Of a DNA stretch of 64,000 nt, positions 29,315-38,176 are shown piece by piece. Location: assembly GCF_900101545.1 (NCBI RefSeq), contig NZ_FMZU01000024.1:57194-121193 (forward strand), in the 5' to 3' direction. Below the pieces are notes generated by a model. The model saw nothing but the letters and a program-made list of their open reading frames with translations, made no database searches and was not told where the DNA came from. How positions within the stretch are numbered: position 1 is the first letter of the stretch; each line of letters begins with the position of its first letter. This stretch comes from Variovorax sp. CF079. Lineage in GTDB: Bacteria > Pseudomonadota > Gammaproteobacteria > Burkholderiales > Burkholderiaceae_C. Both the position numbers and the translations under genes were made by a program.

Positions 29315-31237
29315 TCAGGCGACTTGGCGTTGCAGTGGCGCCGCCGCGCCGCCGGTGCGGGACATCATTGGCAGGGTCAGGACGACCGAGGTGCCGCGGC
29401 CGGGCGAGGACATCACGTCGAGCTGCGCACCCAGGCGTTCGGCGCGCTCCGCCATGATGCGCAGGCCCACGTGGGTCTCGTCAGGCGCGCCGTGGCCGTC
29501 GGGAAACCCGAGGCCATCGTCGCGCACCTCGAGCCGCCACTGCGGCGCCTGCTGCACGTCCAGCCACACCTGGCTGGCACGGGCGTGCTTGCGAACATTC
29601 GACAGCGCCTCCTGCACGATATGCAGCACCTGGATCTGAGTGTCCGGGAGCAAGGGCATGCCCTGGCCGAGCATCTGCAGGCTTGCCTTCAGGCCGCTCT
29701 GGTGCTCGAACTTTCGCAGCGTCGTGAGAAGTGCGGGTTCGATGTCTTCGCTGTTGGCCCGGGTGCGGAAGTGCATCAGCAGCTCCCGCACGTCGCCGTA
29801 GCTCTCACGCACGCCGACGTCGATCTCGCCCAATACGTGTTGGACCTTCAGGGGATCGCCGGCGGCGATCGCGTCGCGCATGAGCTGGACCTGGATCTTC
29901 AGGAACGCGAGCGACTGGGCAATCGAGTCGTGCAGCTCGCGCGCGAGGAAGCCGCGCTCCTGCGAGATGGCGGCCTCCAGCCCGAGCGAGTTGAGGCGCA
30001 GGTTTTCCATCGCGCCCGCGAGGTGGACCGTGAGCGATTCGAGCAGGGAGCGCTCGGCTTCGGAGATCGTGATCTGGGCGTGGAAGAAGAGGTCCACCTC
30101 ACCCATCAGCCGCTCATGCAGCCGGATCGGTATGGACACCACGGTCTCGAAGCCGGCCTGGGCGCAATGTCGCATCCGGAGGGGCTGCATGGTACGAATC
30201 GGAATGACACGCGCGCCCGGCGATGCCAGCGGCGAGCCGCAATGGCAATCGCCAGCCGCCAGGCAGTGCTCGGCATCGGTCATCGCCTGCGGCAAGCCCT
30301 GCGAGGCGAGCATCAGGTACCGACGGTTCGCCTCGTCCGACCAGCGCAAGGCGACGCCGTCGGCATGTGCGATCTGCGCGATGCTCTGCGTGAACCCCTG
30401 CGCCAGTTTGTCGAGTGTCGAGGCCTTGGCGACCAGCGTCGTCACCTCATAGAGGCATTCCAGCCGGCCGCGCTCTTTCTCCAACTGCGCCGTCTTCTCC
30501 TGGACCCGGCCTTCCAGATTCCGGTACATGGCCTGCAGCTGCTCGGCCATGTTGTTGAATCCCTCCGCCAGGGTGCCGAACTCGTCCGTGCTGGTGCGCT
30601 CGACGCGGGCGCCGAGTTCGCCATCCTGGAGGCGGTGAATCGCTCGCTTGAGCAATCCCAGCGGCTCCAGGACGAAGCGGTAACCGGTATGGACCAGCAC
30701 CGCCGCGCCGATGAGCGCCACGCCCATCATCGCGACCTGCAGCAAATGCATCAGCGCAGTCCATCGCGACAAATGGGCCTCGATGCCGGCGACGAATGCA
30801 TCGATGCTCGACGTGAACGCAACGGCGTCGTCGCCGAGGCGGGTCGCGACGCCCGGCGCCATCGAATCGTTCAGGCGCCGGCGAAAGGCGGCCCAGTCGC
30901 GTTCGACCACAGCGAAGCGTTGGCGCACGGTGTCGTCCCAGGGTACGAACAACGGCCGTTCGGTGTCGCCGCGGCGCAGTCCCTGGAGGCTGCGCTCGAA
31001 CTCTGCCACCTGCTGTGACAGCGCCCGCACATCGCCCGCGCCAGCCGACAGCACCATCCGATAGGTTTGCATGCGCATGCGCCCAGCTTCGTTGACCGCA
31101 GCGGCACCCCCCTCGATCTGCCATGACATGTAGACCAAGGTCGCGATGGCGCCAAGGGCTGCCAACAGGAACGGCATGGCGACCAGCGCCAGCTTGGCGC
31201 CCAGCGTCCATTGCCGAGATCTGTTCATCGAGCGCAT
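29315..31237 (-). CDS. narX: Nitrate/nitrite sensor histidine kinase, NarX type
   Basis: 640 residues. A membrane helix (about 15-38), a periplasmic region containing the P-box-like NEAGRMRMQTYRMVL that binds nitrate, a second helix near 180-200, HAMP, a GAF-like cysteine-bearing middle (CLAAGDCHCGSP) and a HisKA_3 domain with H436 in ARELHDSIAQS, then HATPase (DDGLGFPDG). The order matches NarX. The start MRSMNRS is chosen because it leads directly into the first membrane helix; MNRSRQ three residues later is an alternative. Confidence 0.92.
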   Translation of the reverse strand: MRSMNRSRQWTLGAKLALVAMPFLLAALGAIATLVYMSWQIEGGAAAVNEAGRMRMQTYRMVLSAGAGDVRALSQQVAEFERSLQGLRRGDTERPLFVPWDDTVRQRFAVVERDWAAFRRRLNDSMAPGVATRLGDDAVAFTSSIDAFVAGIEAHLSRWTALMHLLQVAMMGVALIGAAVLVHTGYRFVLEPLGLLKRAIHRLQDGELGARVERTSTDEFGTLAEGFNNMAEQLQAMYRNLEGRVQEKTAQLEKERGRLECLYEVTTLVAKASTLDKLAQGFTQSIAQIAHADGVALRWSDEANRRYLMLASQGLPQAMTDAEHCLAAGDCHCGSPLASPGARVIPIRTMQPLRMRHCAQAGFETVVSIPIRLHERLMGEVDLFFHAQITISEAERSLLESLTVHLAGAMENLRLNSLGLEAAISQERGFLARELHDSIAQSLAFLKIQVQLMRDAIAAGDPLKVQHVLGEIDVGVRESYGDVRELLMHFRTRANSEDIEPALLTTLRKFEHQSGLKASLQMLGQGMPLLPDTQIQVLHIVQEALSNVRKHARASQVWLDVQQAPQWRLEVRDDGLGFPDGHGAPDETHVGLRIMAERAERLGAQLDVMSSPGRGTSVVLTLPMMSRTGGAAAPLQRQVA

Positions 31238-31604
31238 GTCAGCGTTGCGGCAGCGGCCGCACAAGTGGAGCGCGTTCGATGCAGCAGATCCGGCCGGCCG
31301 ACGAGTCGACGCGCGTAGGCGTTTGAGACAGCAAGGCCCAAGTGGGACATGCTGCACATCGCATGCGCCCCACTGCTGACGCACCGATCCCGGCCTTGTT
31401 GCTGGGATCCATAGGCCCAGGCAGGCTCACGAGTTCGGTCAGTCATCGGGATCGGCTCCTCGTTCGGATACAGCTGCATTCCTATGTTGCGCGCGCGCTC
31501 GACGCGCGCTCACCATTCCTCTCAGTCGTCGCCTTCTCTGGTGCGTCGGCAGGTCCATGTGCTCGTTCGCTTGCCGCATTCTGCGTTTGAAACCGGGTGC
31601 ATGC

Positions 31605-31645
31605 TTGATCTGGATCAAGCTCCAAAGCCCCCGCGGGGCTACGCT
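31605..31645 (+). promoter_or_regulatory. Consensus FNR promoter of the UspA gene at 31676
   Basis: TTGAT-CTGG-ATCAA at 31605-31618 is a full match to the FNR consensus. A TACGCT -10 hexamer at 31640-31645 is 28.5 bp from the box centre, predicting a start near 31652 with the box at -41.5. The divergent narX start is about 370 bp away on the other strand. Confidence 0.85.
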
Positions 31646-31675
31646 GCAGAAACTCAACCTCCGAGGAGACAGTTC

Positions 31676-32119
31676 ATGTTCAAGCGCATTCTTGTTGCCA
31701 CTGACGGCTCCGTGCTGGCGGAAAAGGCCGTCTCGAAAGCCATCGACCTGGCTGCGGAGCACAAGGCCGAGCTCAGGGCCGTGACCGTGGTACGACGGCA
31801 AGCCAAGAGCTACATGGACGGCACCATCGAATTCGAAGCCGAGGAGATCGACCGCATCGGGTGCCGGCGCGCTCAGCAGGCCAAGACCATGCTCGAGGCG
31901 CTCGAGAAGCGCGCCGAGGCATGCGGCGTACGGGTCAGTACGGCGTCTGTCAAATCGAATCGAGTGGCCGATTCAATCATTGGTGCCGCCAGCAAGCACG
32001 GCAGCGATCTCATCGTGATGGCCTCGCACGGACGAAAAGGGCTGGCACGCGCTTTCCTGGGCAGCGAAACCGCGCATGTGCTTGCGAACTCCGACGTGCC
32101 CGTGCTGGTGCTGCGCTGA
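31676..32119 (+). CDS. Universal stress protein, UspA family
   Basis: 147 residues, one Usp domain: MFKRILVATDGS at the first strand and SHGRKGLARAFLGSETAHVL as the nucleotide-binding loop (ending G-S with the usual nine-residue spacing). It lies behind a consensus FNR promoter and a GAGGAGA ribosome-binding site. Usps of denitrifiers are commonly induced by oxygen limitation. Confidence 0.92.
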   Translation: MFKRILVATDGSVLAEKAVSKAIDLAAEHKAELRAVTVVRRQAKSYMDGTIEFEAEEIDRIGCRRAQQAKTMLEALEKRAEACGVRVSTASVKSNRVADSIIGAASKHGSDLIVMASHGRKGLARAFLGSETAHVLANSDVPVLVLR

Positions 32120-32491
32120 CCTTGGCCCGCGCGCTTTCCTGATAAGCGCAAAGGCGCGCTGCGCGCTGATTCATTTGCTGCCGGGCCCGGCTCGAACCCC
32201 ATGTGGATGCCCTTGCGAACGAGCGCTGAAGCTGAGGTCTCCGGGGCCGTATTGATCTGGACCACCTGCTGCTCGTAGGCAGCACGCAGCGCGGGCGCTT
32301 CAGCGTGCAAGCTCCGCGCACAACGCAACGTCGCCCCTGACGGTCGCAGCAGTCATGGCCTCGACGGCGCATCCGACCGCTCTCCTGCCAGCGTCTGGCC
32401 GCGGACCGAGTCGCTCGGCGTCATCGTCGTCATCGGCGCTCGTCCAGATCGTTGTTCAGATGCCTCCTGCCGAGCGGTCCGGCTGTTTATG

Positions 32492-32505
32492 TTGACAAGC
32501 ATCAA
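32492..32505 (+). promoter_or_regulatory. FNR/DNR-type box ahead of hemN
   Basis: TTGAC-AAGC-ATCAA, nine of ten conserved positions. The hemN start is 49 bp downstream of the box end. The -10 candidate at the expected distance (about 32527-32533) is weak. The preceding 370 bases (32120-32491) hold no convincing gene. Confidence 0.7.
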
Positions 32506-32553
32506 CCAACGACCGGCGCGACGAAGGCACAGTGAAGACCTGCCTTTCCTTGG

Positions 32554-33984
32554 TTGAACGCAATGATGTCCACTGTCCTGGCTCCGCCCCACGAAACCTC
32601 ACCGTCTTCGGTCTCGGCCGACGTGCTGGCCCGCTTCGATGTGGCCGGGCCTCGCTACACGTCCTATCCGACGGCGGACCGCTTTGTCGAGGCCTTCGGC
32701 CCTGACGACTACGGTGCCGCGGCGCGGCAGCGAAGGCTGGGCATCAGCGCAGTCATGACCCCCATTTCCCTCTACGTCCACATTCCGTTCTGTGCATCGC
32801 TGTGCTACTACTGCGCGTGCAACAAGATCATCACGCGGCATGCCTCCCGTGCGCGTGAGTACCTGGGATACCTGGAGAAGGAGATCGCCCTGCACGCGGC
32901 GCAATTGGGCGCACGGACGCCGGTGAGCCAGCTTCACCTTGGCGGCGGGACGCCGACCTTCCTGAGCGATGACGGGCTGAGCGACCTGATGCGGATGCTG
33001 CGCGACGCTTTTTCATTCGCGCCGGGCGCCGAATGTTCCATCGAGATCGATCCACGCACGGTCGACGCCGACCGTCTTGCCCACCTGGCCCGGCTGGGCT
33101 TCAATCGGCTGAGCTTCGGCGTCCAGGACTTCGACCCCGACGTCCAGCAAGCGGTACATCGCATCCAGCCGGCACAACAAGTATTCGATCTGGTCGCCTC
33201 GGCGCGCGAGCTGAAATTCCAGTCCATCAACGTCGACTTGATCTATGGACTGCCGCGTCAAAGCGCCGCCTCGTTCGACCGCACGTTGGCGCAGATCTGC
33301 GAGCTGCGTCCGGACCGTATCGCCCTCTATGCCTACGCGCACTTGCCCGAGAGGTTCAAGCCGCAGCGCCGGATCGCCGCCGACGAATTGCCCTACGCGG
33401 CCACGAAGATCGAGATGCTGTCGCGCTCCATCGCCGCCCTCACCGCCGCTGGCTATGTCTACATCGGCATGGACCACTTCGCGCTGCCGGACGACAGCCT
33501 GGCTGTCGCCAAACGCCAAGGTCGGCTGCACCGCAATTTCCAGGGCTACAGCACGCAGCCGGACTGCGACCTTGTCGCGCTTGGCGTATCGGCGATCGGA
33601 AGGGTTGGCGGCACCTACAGCCAGAACGCAAAGACCCTGGAGGACTACTACGACCATCTCAACCAGGGACGGCTGCCGGTGGTGCGCGGGCTCGCGCTGT
33701 CGCGCGACGACGTGCTGCGTCGCGCGGTGATCATGGCCATCATGTGCCAGGGCCATGTCGACTTCGAGTCGATCGACATCGCCCACCTGATCACCTTTCG
33801 TGACTACTTCGCGTCCGAACTGGCCGCTCTCGGCCAGCTGGAGGCGGACGGCCTCGTTTGCCTCACGGACCGCGATCTCACGGTCACCGACAAGGGCTGG
33901 TTCTTCGTACGGGCCGTGGCGATGGTCTTTGACCGCTATCTGCAAACGGATCGCAAGCGCGCTCGCTTCTCCCGAATCATCTAG
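32554..33984 (+). CDS. hemN: Oxygen-independent coproporphyrinogen III dehydrogenase
   Basis: 476 residues, radical SAM enzyme. The cluster motif CASLCYYC gives C80, C84 and C87; YVHIPFC precedes it, as in HemN. GGGTPTFL and a C-terminal HemN domain (GMDHFALPDD, RNFQGYST) confirm the family. It makes protoporphyrinogen IX without O2, needed for the b hemes of NarI and qNOR. An FNR-type box just upstream fits this role. Confidence 0.94.
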   Translation: MNAMMSTVLAPPHETSPSSVSADVLARFDVAGPRYTSYPTADRFVEAFGPDDYGAAARQRRLGISAVMTPISLYVHIPFCASLCYYCACNKIITRHASRAREYLGYLEKEIALHAAQLGARTPVSQLHLGGGTPTFLSDDGLSDLMRMLRDAFSFAPGAECSIEIDPRTVDADRLAHLARLGFNRLSFGVQDFDPDVQQAVHRIQPAQQVFDLVASARELKFQSINVDLIYGLPRQSAASFDRTLAQICELRPDRIALYAYAHLPERFKPQRRIAADELPYAATKIEMLSRSIAALTAAGYVYIGMDHFALPDDSLAVAKRQGRLHRNFQGYSTQPDCDLVALGVSAIGRVGGTYSQNAKTLEDYYDHLNQGRLPVVRGLALSRDDVLRRAVIMAIMCQGHVDFESIDIAHLITFRDYFASELAALGQLEADGLVCLTDRDLTVTDKGWFFVRAVAMVFDRYLQTDRKRARFSRII

Positions 33985-34280
33985 CCACTGCGTCGCACCC
34001 CGCCCTGCCAAATGCACCTCGCCTGCAGCTCGCCGATCGTCGACGGCCCACCGGCTCTTGCCGGACGTGGGTTACGGGCGGCTCGAGCGTCTGATCGCCG
34101 AGCTCAAGCACCCTTCAGGAGACCCATCGTGCACCAGCACACAGTCATATCCAGCCCAACCCGTTCGCAGCGGCCCGGCGCGCGCGGCGATGCCCGCTCA
34201 AGCGCTCGCGAAGAGCACCGCTTGTTCGACCCGGGCGCCGGCTCGTGCCGTTCGGGCGCCGCGACCAAGAAGACCGTCGT
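33985..34280. other. Intergenic region before nrdJ
   Basis: About 300 bases with no convincing gene. A cobalamin riboswitch might be expected before a B12-dependent reductase, but I could not identify its conserved core. No FNR-type box is visible. Confidence 0.4.
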
Positions 34281-36686
34281 ATGAAGCGCGACGACCTTGG
34301 TTTGGGCTCGTTGCTGCCGGTGCAGCCCATCAGCCGCGACGTGCTGCTGGAAAAGTACCTCAAGCCCGGCGAGCAGGAGGCCGAGGACCTGTTTGCGCGC
34401 GTCGCGCGCGCGCTGGCGTCGGTGGAGGCCGAAGGGGAACGCGCCCAGTGGCAGGCGCGCTTCCTCGCCAACCTTCGCGCAGGGGCCATCGGGGCCGGGC
34501 GCATCATGAGTGCCGCCGGCACCGAACTCGATGCCACGCTGATCAATTGTTTCGTGCAACCGGTAGGTGACTGCATTCAAGGCCAGGATGAAGCCGGCTA
34601 CGCCGGCATCTACGAGGCATTGCGCGAGGCCGCTGAGACCATGCGCCGTGGCGGCGGCGTCGGCTATGACTTTTCCCGTATCCGACCGCGCGGCGCCCAG
34701 GTGCGCGCCACCGCTTCGCTGGCCTCGGGCCCGTGCAGCTACATCGACGTGTTCGACCGGTCCTGCGCGACCGTCGAGAGCGCAGGGGCGCGCCGCGGCG
34801 CGCAGATGGGCGTGCTGCGCATCGACCACCCCGACGTGCAGGAGTTCATCACCGCCAAGCGGACGCCGGGGCGCTGGAACAACTTCAACGTGTCCGTCGC
34901 GGTCAGCGACCAGTTCATGCGCGCGCTGGCGGCCGACGAGGAATGGGCGCTCGTGCACAGCGCCAAGCCGGGGTCGGAACTGATCGCGCGAGGCGCCACG
35001 CAGGCCCTGGACGGCCACTGGATCTACCGGCGCCTGCCGGCGCGAGACCTCTGGGACACGATCATGCGTTCGGCCTACGACTTCGCCGAGCCGGGGATCC
35101 TGTTCACGGACGCCATCAACAACGACAACAACCTGCGCTACTGCGAGCACATCGAGGCGACCAATCCCTGCGGCGAGCAGCCGTTGCCGCCTTACGGCTG
35201 CTGCGACCTCGGGCCGATCATCCTGCCGCGCTTCGTCGACCACCCGTTCGGGATCGGCGGGGCGGCGCAGTTCGATTTCCAGCGCTTCAACGAAGCCGTC
35301 GCACTGCAGGTTCGGGCGCTCGACAACGTGCTGGACCTCACTTTCTGGCCGCTGCCGCAGCAGCGCGCCGAAGCCATGGCCAAGCGCCGCATCGGCGTGG
35401 GCTTCACGGGGCTGGGCGACACGTTGGCCATGCTGTGCCAGCGCTATGACCAGCCCGAGGGCCGGGCCATGGCCATGCGCATTGCACGCAGCCTGCGCGA
35501 CGCCGCCTACGCCGCGTCGGTGGCGCTGGCGCGCGAGAAGGGTCCGTTCCCACGCTTCGATGCGCAGCGCTACCTCGCGCGCGGCACCTTCGCCAGCCGC
35601 CTGGACCAGGCATTGCAGGAGCAGATCCGCATGCATGGCATCCGCAACAGCCATCTGGTGTCGATCGCACCCACCGGCACCGTGAGCCTGGCGTTCGCCG
35701 ACAACGCCTCGAACGGCATCGAGCCGGCGTTCTCCTGGACCTATCGGCGCAAGAAGCGCGAAGCCGACGGCAGCATCTCCGAGTACGAGGTTGAAGATCA
35801 CGCCTGGCGCCTGTACCGTTCCCTGGGTGGGGACACCGACGCGCTACCCACCTACTTCGTCTCGGCACTGTCGATGCCCGCGGCCGGCCACCTGGCGATG
35901 ATGGAGGCGGTGCAGCCCTTCGTCGACACTGCCATCTCGAAGACGGTCAACGTGGCCGCCGACTACCCCTATGAGGACTTCAAGGGACTCTACCTGCACG
36001 CCTGGACCGCCAACCTGAAGGGACTGGCCACCTACCGGCCCAACAGCATCCTGGGGTCGGTGCTGGAGGTCGCGCCGACGGCGCAAGAGGGCGCGCCCTC
36101 GCGCGCTGACAACGCCGCGGCCGACCCGATGCGCGCGATGATCGAGAGCCGTCCGACGGGTGCCTTGAATGCCAGCGCCGAGAAGATCGATTACTGGACG
36201 CAGCAGGGCCGGCAGACGCTCTATCTGGTGGTGTCCTTCCTGCCCCTGGCCGACGGGCGGGAACGGGCCATCGAGTTCTTCATGCCCGTGGGCCAGAGCG
36301 GCGAATCGCAGCAGTGGATCACCGCGAGCATGCGGCTGCTGTCGCTGGCCGCACGCGGGGGCTTCCTCGAACGCGCGCTCGCCGACATGCGCAAGGTGGC
36401 ATGGGACCGCGGTCCCGTGCGTCTGGGCCATCATGTGAAGGCCGATGGCAGCCAGGTGCCCATGTGGCACGACTCCGAAGTCGGCGCCATTGCGTACGCG
36501 ATTCAGCAACTGATCGGGAAGCGAAGCGGCTCGGCGCCAACGGCGCCGGACGTTTCGACGCCGACGGCTGCTGCACCCTCCCCCTTGATAGGCGCCAAGT
36601 GCCCGGAATGCGGCGCCCACGCCATGATCCGAAAGGACGGCTGCGACTACTGCACGCAGTGCGGGCACCTCGGAAGTTGCGGATGA
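34281..36686 (+). CDS. nrdJ: Class II (adenosylcobalamin-dependent) ribonucleoside-diphosphate reductase
   Basis: 801 residues from MKRDDLGLGS. The barrel contains TLINCFVQPV (substrate-proximal Cys), RRGGGVGYDFSRIRP, TNPCGEQPLPPYGCC (the NPCGE active-site loop of class II/I enzymes) and ISKTVNVA. The C terminus is a zinc-ribbon, CPEC with later CDYCTQCG, that supplies reducing thiols. It makes dNTPs in the presence or absence of O2, suiting an organism that respires nitrate. The start of a 46-residue small ORF overlaps its stop. Confidence 0.92.
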   Translation: MKRDDLGLGSLLPVQPISRDVLLEKYLKPGEQEAEDLFARVARALASVEAEGERAQWQARFLANLRAGAIGAGRIMSAAGTELDATLINCFVQPVGDCIQGQDEAGYAGIYEALREAAETMRRGGGVGYDFSRIRPRGAQVRATASLASGPCSYIDVFDRSCATVESAGARRGAQMGVLRIDHPDVQEFITAKRTPGRWNNFNVSVAVSDQFMRALAADEEWALVHSAKPGSELIARGATQALDGHWIYRRLPARDLWDTIMRSAYDFAEPGILFTDAINNDNNLRYCEHIEATNPCGEQPLPPYGCCDLGPIILPRFVDHPFGIGGAAQFDFQRFNEAVALQVRALDNVLDLTFWPLPQQRAEAMAKRRIGVGFTGLGDTLAMLCQRYDQPEGRAMAMRIARSLRDAAYAASVALAREKGPFPRFDAQRYLARGTFASRLDQALQEQIRMHGIRNSHLVSIAPTGTVSLAFADNASNGIEPAFSWTYRRKKREADGSISEYEVEDHAWRLYRSLGGDTDALPTYFVSALSMPAAGHLAMMEAVQPFVDTAISKTVNVAADYPYEDFKGLYLHAWTANLKGLATYRPNSILGSVLEVAPTAQEGAPSRADNAAADPMRAMIESRPTGALNASAEKIDYWTQQGRQTLYLVVSFLPLADGRERAIEFFMPVGQSGESQQWITASMRLLSLAARGGFLERALADMRKVAWDRGPVRLGHHVKADGSQVPMWHDSEVGAIAYAIQQLIGKRSGSAPTAPDVSTPTAAAPSPLIGAKCPECGAHAMIRKDGCDYCTQCGHLGSCG

Positions 36687-36823
36687 ACGCGGCCCGGGCG
36701 GCCGCGACGCTGCTGCGTGTTTCCGCCACCTTGACCTTCCGGCTCGGCCGGACCATGCTGACGCTCGTTGCCCTCTTGCGAGCCGCTCTCATGCTCATCC
36801 GGGGAATTCGACATGCCTCCTGA
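36683..36823 (+). CDS. 46-residue basic hydrophobic small ORF coupled to nrdJ
   Basis: The ATG overlaps the nrdJ stop as ATGA, and the frame ends inside the beginning of the nitroreductase gene. The predicted peptide is rich in Ala, Leu and Arg with an amphipathic or membrane-associated pattern (TMLTLVALLRAALMLI near the C terminus). No family is recognised. It may be a real membrane peptide or only a coupling ORF that carries ribosomes from nrdJ to the next gene. Confidence 0.4.
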   Translation: MNAARAAATLLRVSATLTFRLGRTMLTLVALLRAALMLIRGIRHAS

Positions 36824-37439
36824 TACGGACGCCCGCGCTGCGACGGCCGTCCTGGCTGATCCGCCTGTCACTGAACGGCAACTGGCAGCACTCCTGCACA
36901 CGCGCCGCACGGTACTGCCCAAGCGGCTCGGCACGCCCGGACCTGAGCGGTCCGAACTCGAGCAGATCCTCGGCGCCGCGGCCGCGGCGCCGGATCACGG
37001 CGGCCTGGTCCCGTGGCGCTTTGTCATCGTGCCGCCGCCGCAACGCGGGCGCCTCGCTGATGTATTCGCGCAGGCCCTGCAGCAAGCCACGCCTGACGAA
37101 CGGGGCAAGGCGCGCGAGAAGGCCTTTCGCGCTCCGGTCCTGATGCTGGCGATCGTGCGGCTGGGCCCCGACAACGAGGAGATTCCGGCCGCCGAGAGGA
37201 TCGTGTCGGCCGGATGCGCCATCCAGAACATGCTTCTGACCGCGACAGTCCTGGGCTACGGTTCGGCACTGACCTCCGGCAAGGCGCTGCAATCCACCGG
37301 ACTGCGCGCGCTGTTCGCTCTGGACCCACAAGAGGAACCGCTCTGCTTCATCAGCGTGGGCACCGTGCTGGCCCACGCGGCCGGTCCGGCGCGGCCGGAC
37401 CTCGGGCGCTATGTCTCCGAACTGGTCCCCACGCCATGA
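36813..37439 (+). CDS. Nitroreductase-family FMN protein
   Basis: 208 residues. LLHTRRTVLPKRL and GAAAAAPDHGGLVPWRFVIV are the N-terminal FMN-binding features, and GCAIQNMLLTATVLGYGSALTSG is the usual central helix of the YdjA-like short nitroreductases. They reduce nitro or quinone compounds with NAD(P)H. The start MPPDTD lies in the small ORF; it ends with ATGA overlapping the haemerythrin gene, so the genes from nrdJ onward form one coupled operon. Confidence 0.88.
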   Translation: MPPDTDARAATAVLADPPVTERQLAALLHTRRTVLPKRLGTPGPERSELEQILGAAAAAPDHGGLVPWRFVIVPPPQRGRLADVFAQALQQATPDERGKAREKAFRAPVLMLAIVRLGPDNEEIPAAERIVSAGCAIQNMLLTATVLGYGSALTSGKALQSTGLRALFALDPQEEPLCFISVGTVLAHAAGPARPDLGRYVSELVPTP

Positions 37440-37987
37440 ACCGCTCTTCGCGCCTGGCCTCTCTCATCGCATCGCCAGCGGCCGGATTCGAACAACCCTT
37501 CGAGATGATGGAAGCCTGCCATGAGCGCCTGCAGCGCACCCTCGGCCTGCTCGAGCGGCTGCGCGCCCATGTCGCGCGTCACGGCGCCGATCAACAGGCG
37601 CGGCAGGCCGCCCGCGACGTCATGCGCTACTTCGATATGGCCGCGCCGCAGCACCATCTCGACGAGGAGATGCATGTGTTCCCGACCCTGGTCGTGCGCG
37701 GCGATCCTTCCATGCTCGCGCTGGTCGCTCGCCTGCAGCAGGACCATCTTCAGATGGAGGCGCGCTGGCGCACGGTGCGCGCGATCCTCGAACGGCTCGA
37801 GCGCGCAGAGATCCAAGCAATCTCGGCGGCCAGTGCAGCGGAGATCGATGCATTCACGCGCCTGTATGGAGCTCACATCGAAGCCGAAGAGCAGCTCGCC
37901 TATCCGGCTGCGGCCGCGCTGCTCGACGATGGCGCGCGCGACGCGATGGGCGCGGAGATGCGGCGTCGCCGCGGTGCGGCCTCCTAA
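37436..37987 (+). CDS. Haemerythrin-domain protein
   Basis: 183 residues, four-helix HHE domain. Ligand candidates are in MEACHERLQRTLG, MAAPQHHLDEEMHVFP, QDHLQMEARW and YGAHIEAEEQLAYP, matching the H-HxxxE-H-HxxxE order. It binds a di-iron centre for O2/NO sensing, storage or repair. It is the last gene of the nrdJ operon, one of five haemerythrin-domain genes in the window. Confidence 0.88.
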   Translation: MNRSSRLASLIASPAAGFEQPFEMMEACHERLQRTLGLLERLRAHVARHGADQQARQAARDVMRYFDMAAPQHHLDEEMHVFPTLVVRGDPSMLALVARLQQDHLQMEARWRTVRAILERLERAEIQAISAASAAEIDAFTRLYGAHIEAEEQLAYPAAAALLDDGARDAMGAEMRRRRGAAS

Positions 37988-38058
37988 CGGCACCGACCGT
38001 GGGCTCGATCGCCCTGCTGCGCGAGGCGCCCAATCGATGACCGGCAAGCCATCGAAGG

Positions 38059-38100
38059 TTGAGCGGGATCAACAAGTCAAAGGTGCAGCCCACGCAGAAT
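38059..38100 (+). promoter_or_regulatory. FNR/DNR-type promoter of the acyltransferase gene
   Basis: TTGAG-CGGG-ATCAA at 38059-38072 and a CAGAAT -10 hexamer at 38095-38100, 29.5 bp from the box centre. The predicted start near 38107 is downstream of the first possible ATG (38099), which argues for a later translation start. Confidence 0.55.
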
Positions 38101-38176
38101 GACTCAAGGTCTGCGCAAACGCAGGCGCCGCCCTGCTCCTCCTTCTGCACGCCATTCCTTGTCTGCCCTCCAACTG

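Noticed and set aside
28637..31018. 793-codon plus-strand open frame antisense to narX-narL
   Set aside because: Same codon-bias shadow; it spans two genes and has no recognisable domain.
32131..32149. Short hairpin after the UspA gene at 31676
   Set aside because: Six-base stem with no T-tract; too weak to call a terminator.
32232..32245. TTGATCTGGACCAC, an FNR-like half-site
   Set aside because: Only the first half-site matches and no gene start lies at a suitable distance.
33985..34280. Possible cobalamin riboswitch before nrdJ
   Set aside because: Expected from the B12 enzyme, but the conserved core and pairing could not be found by eye.
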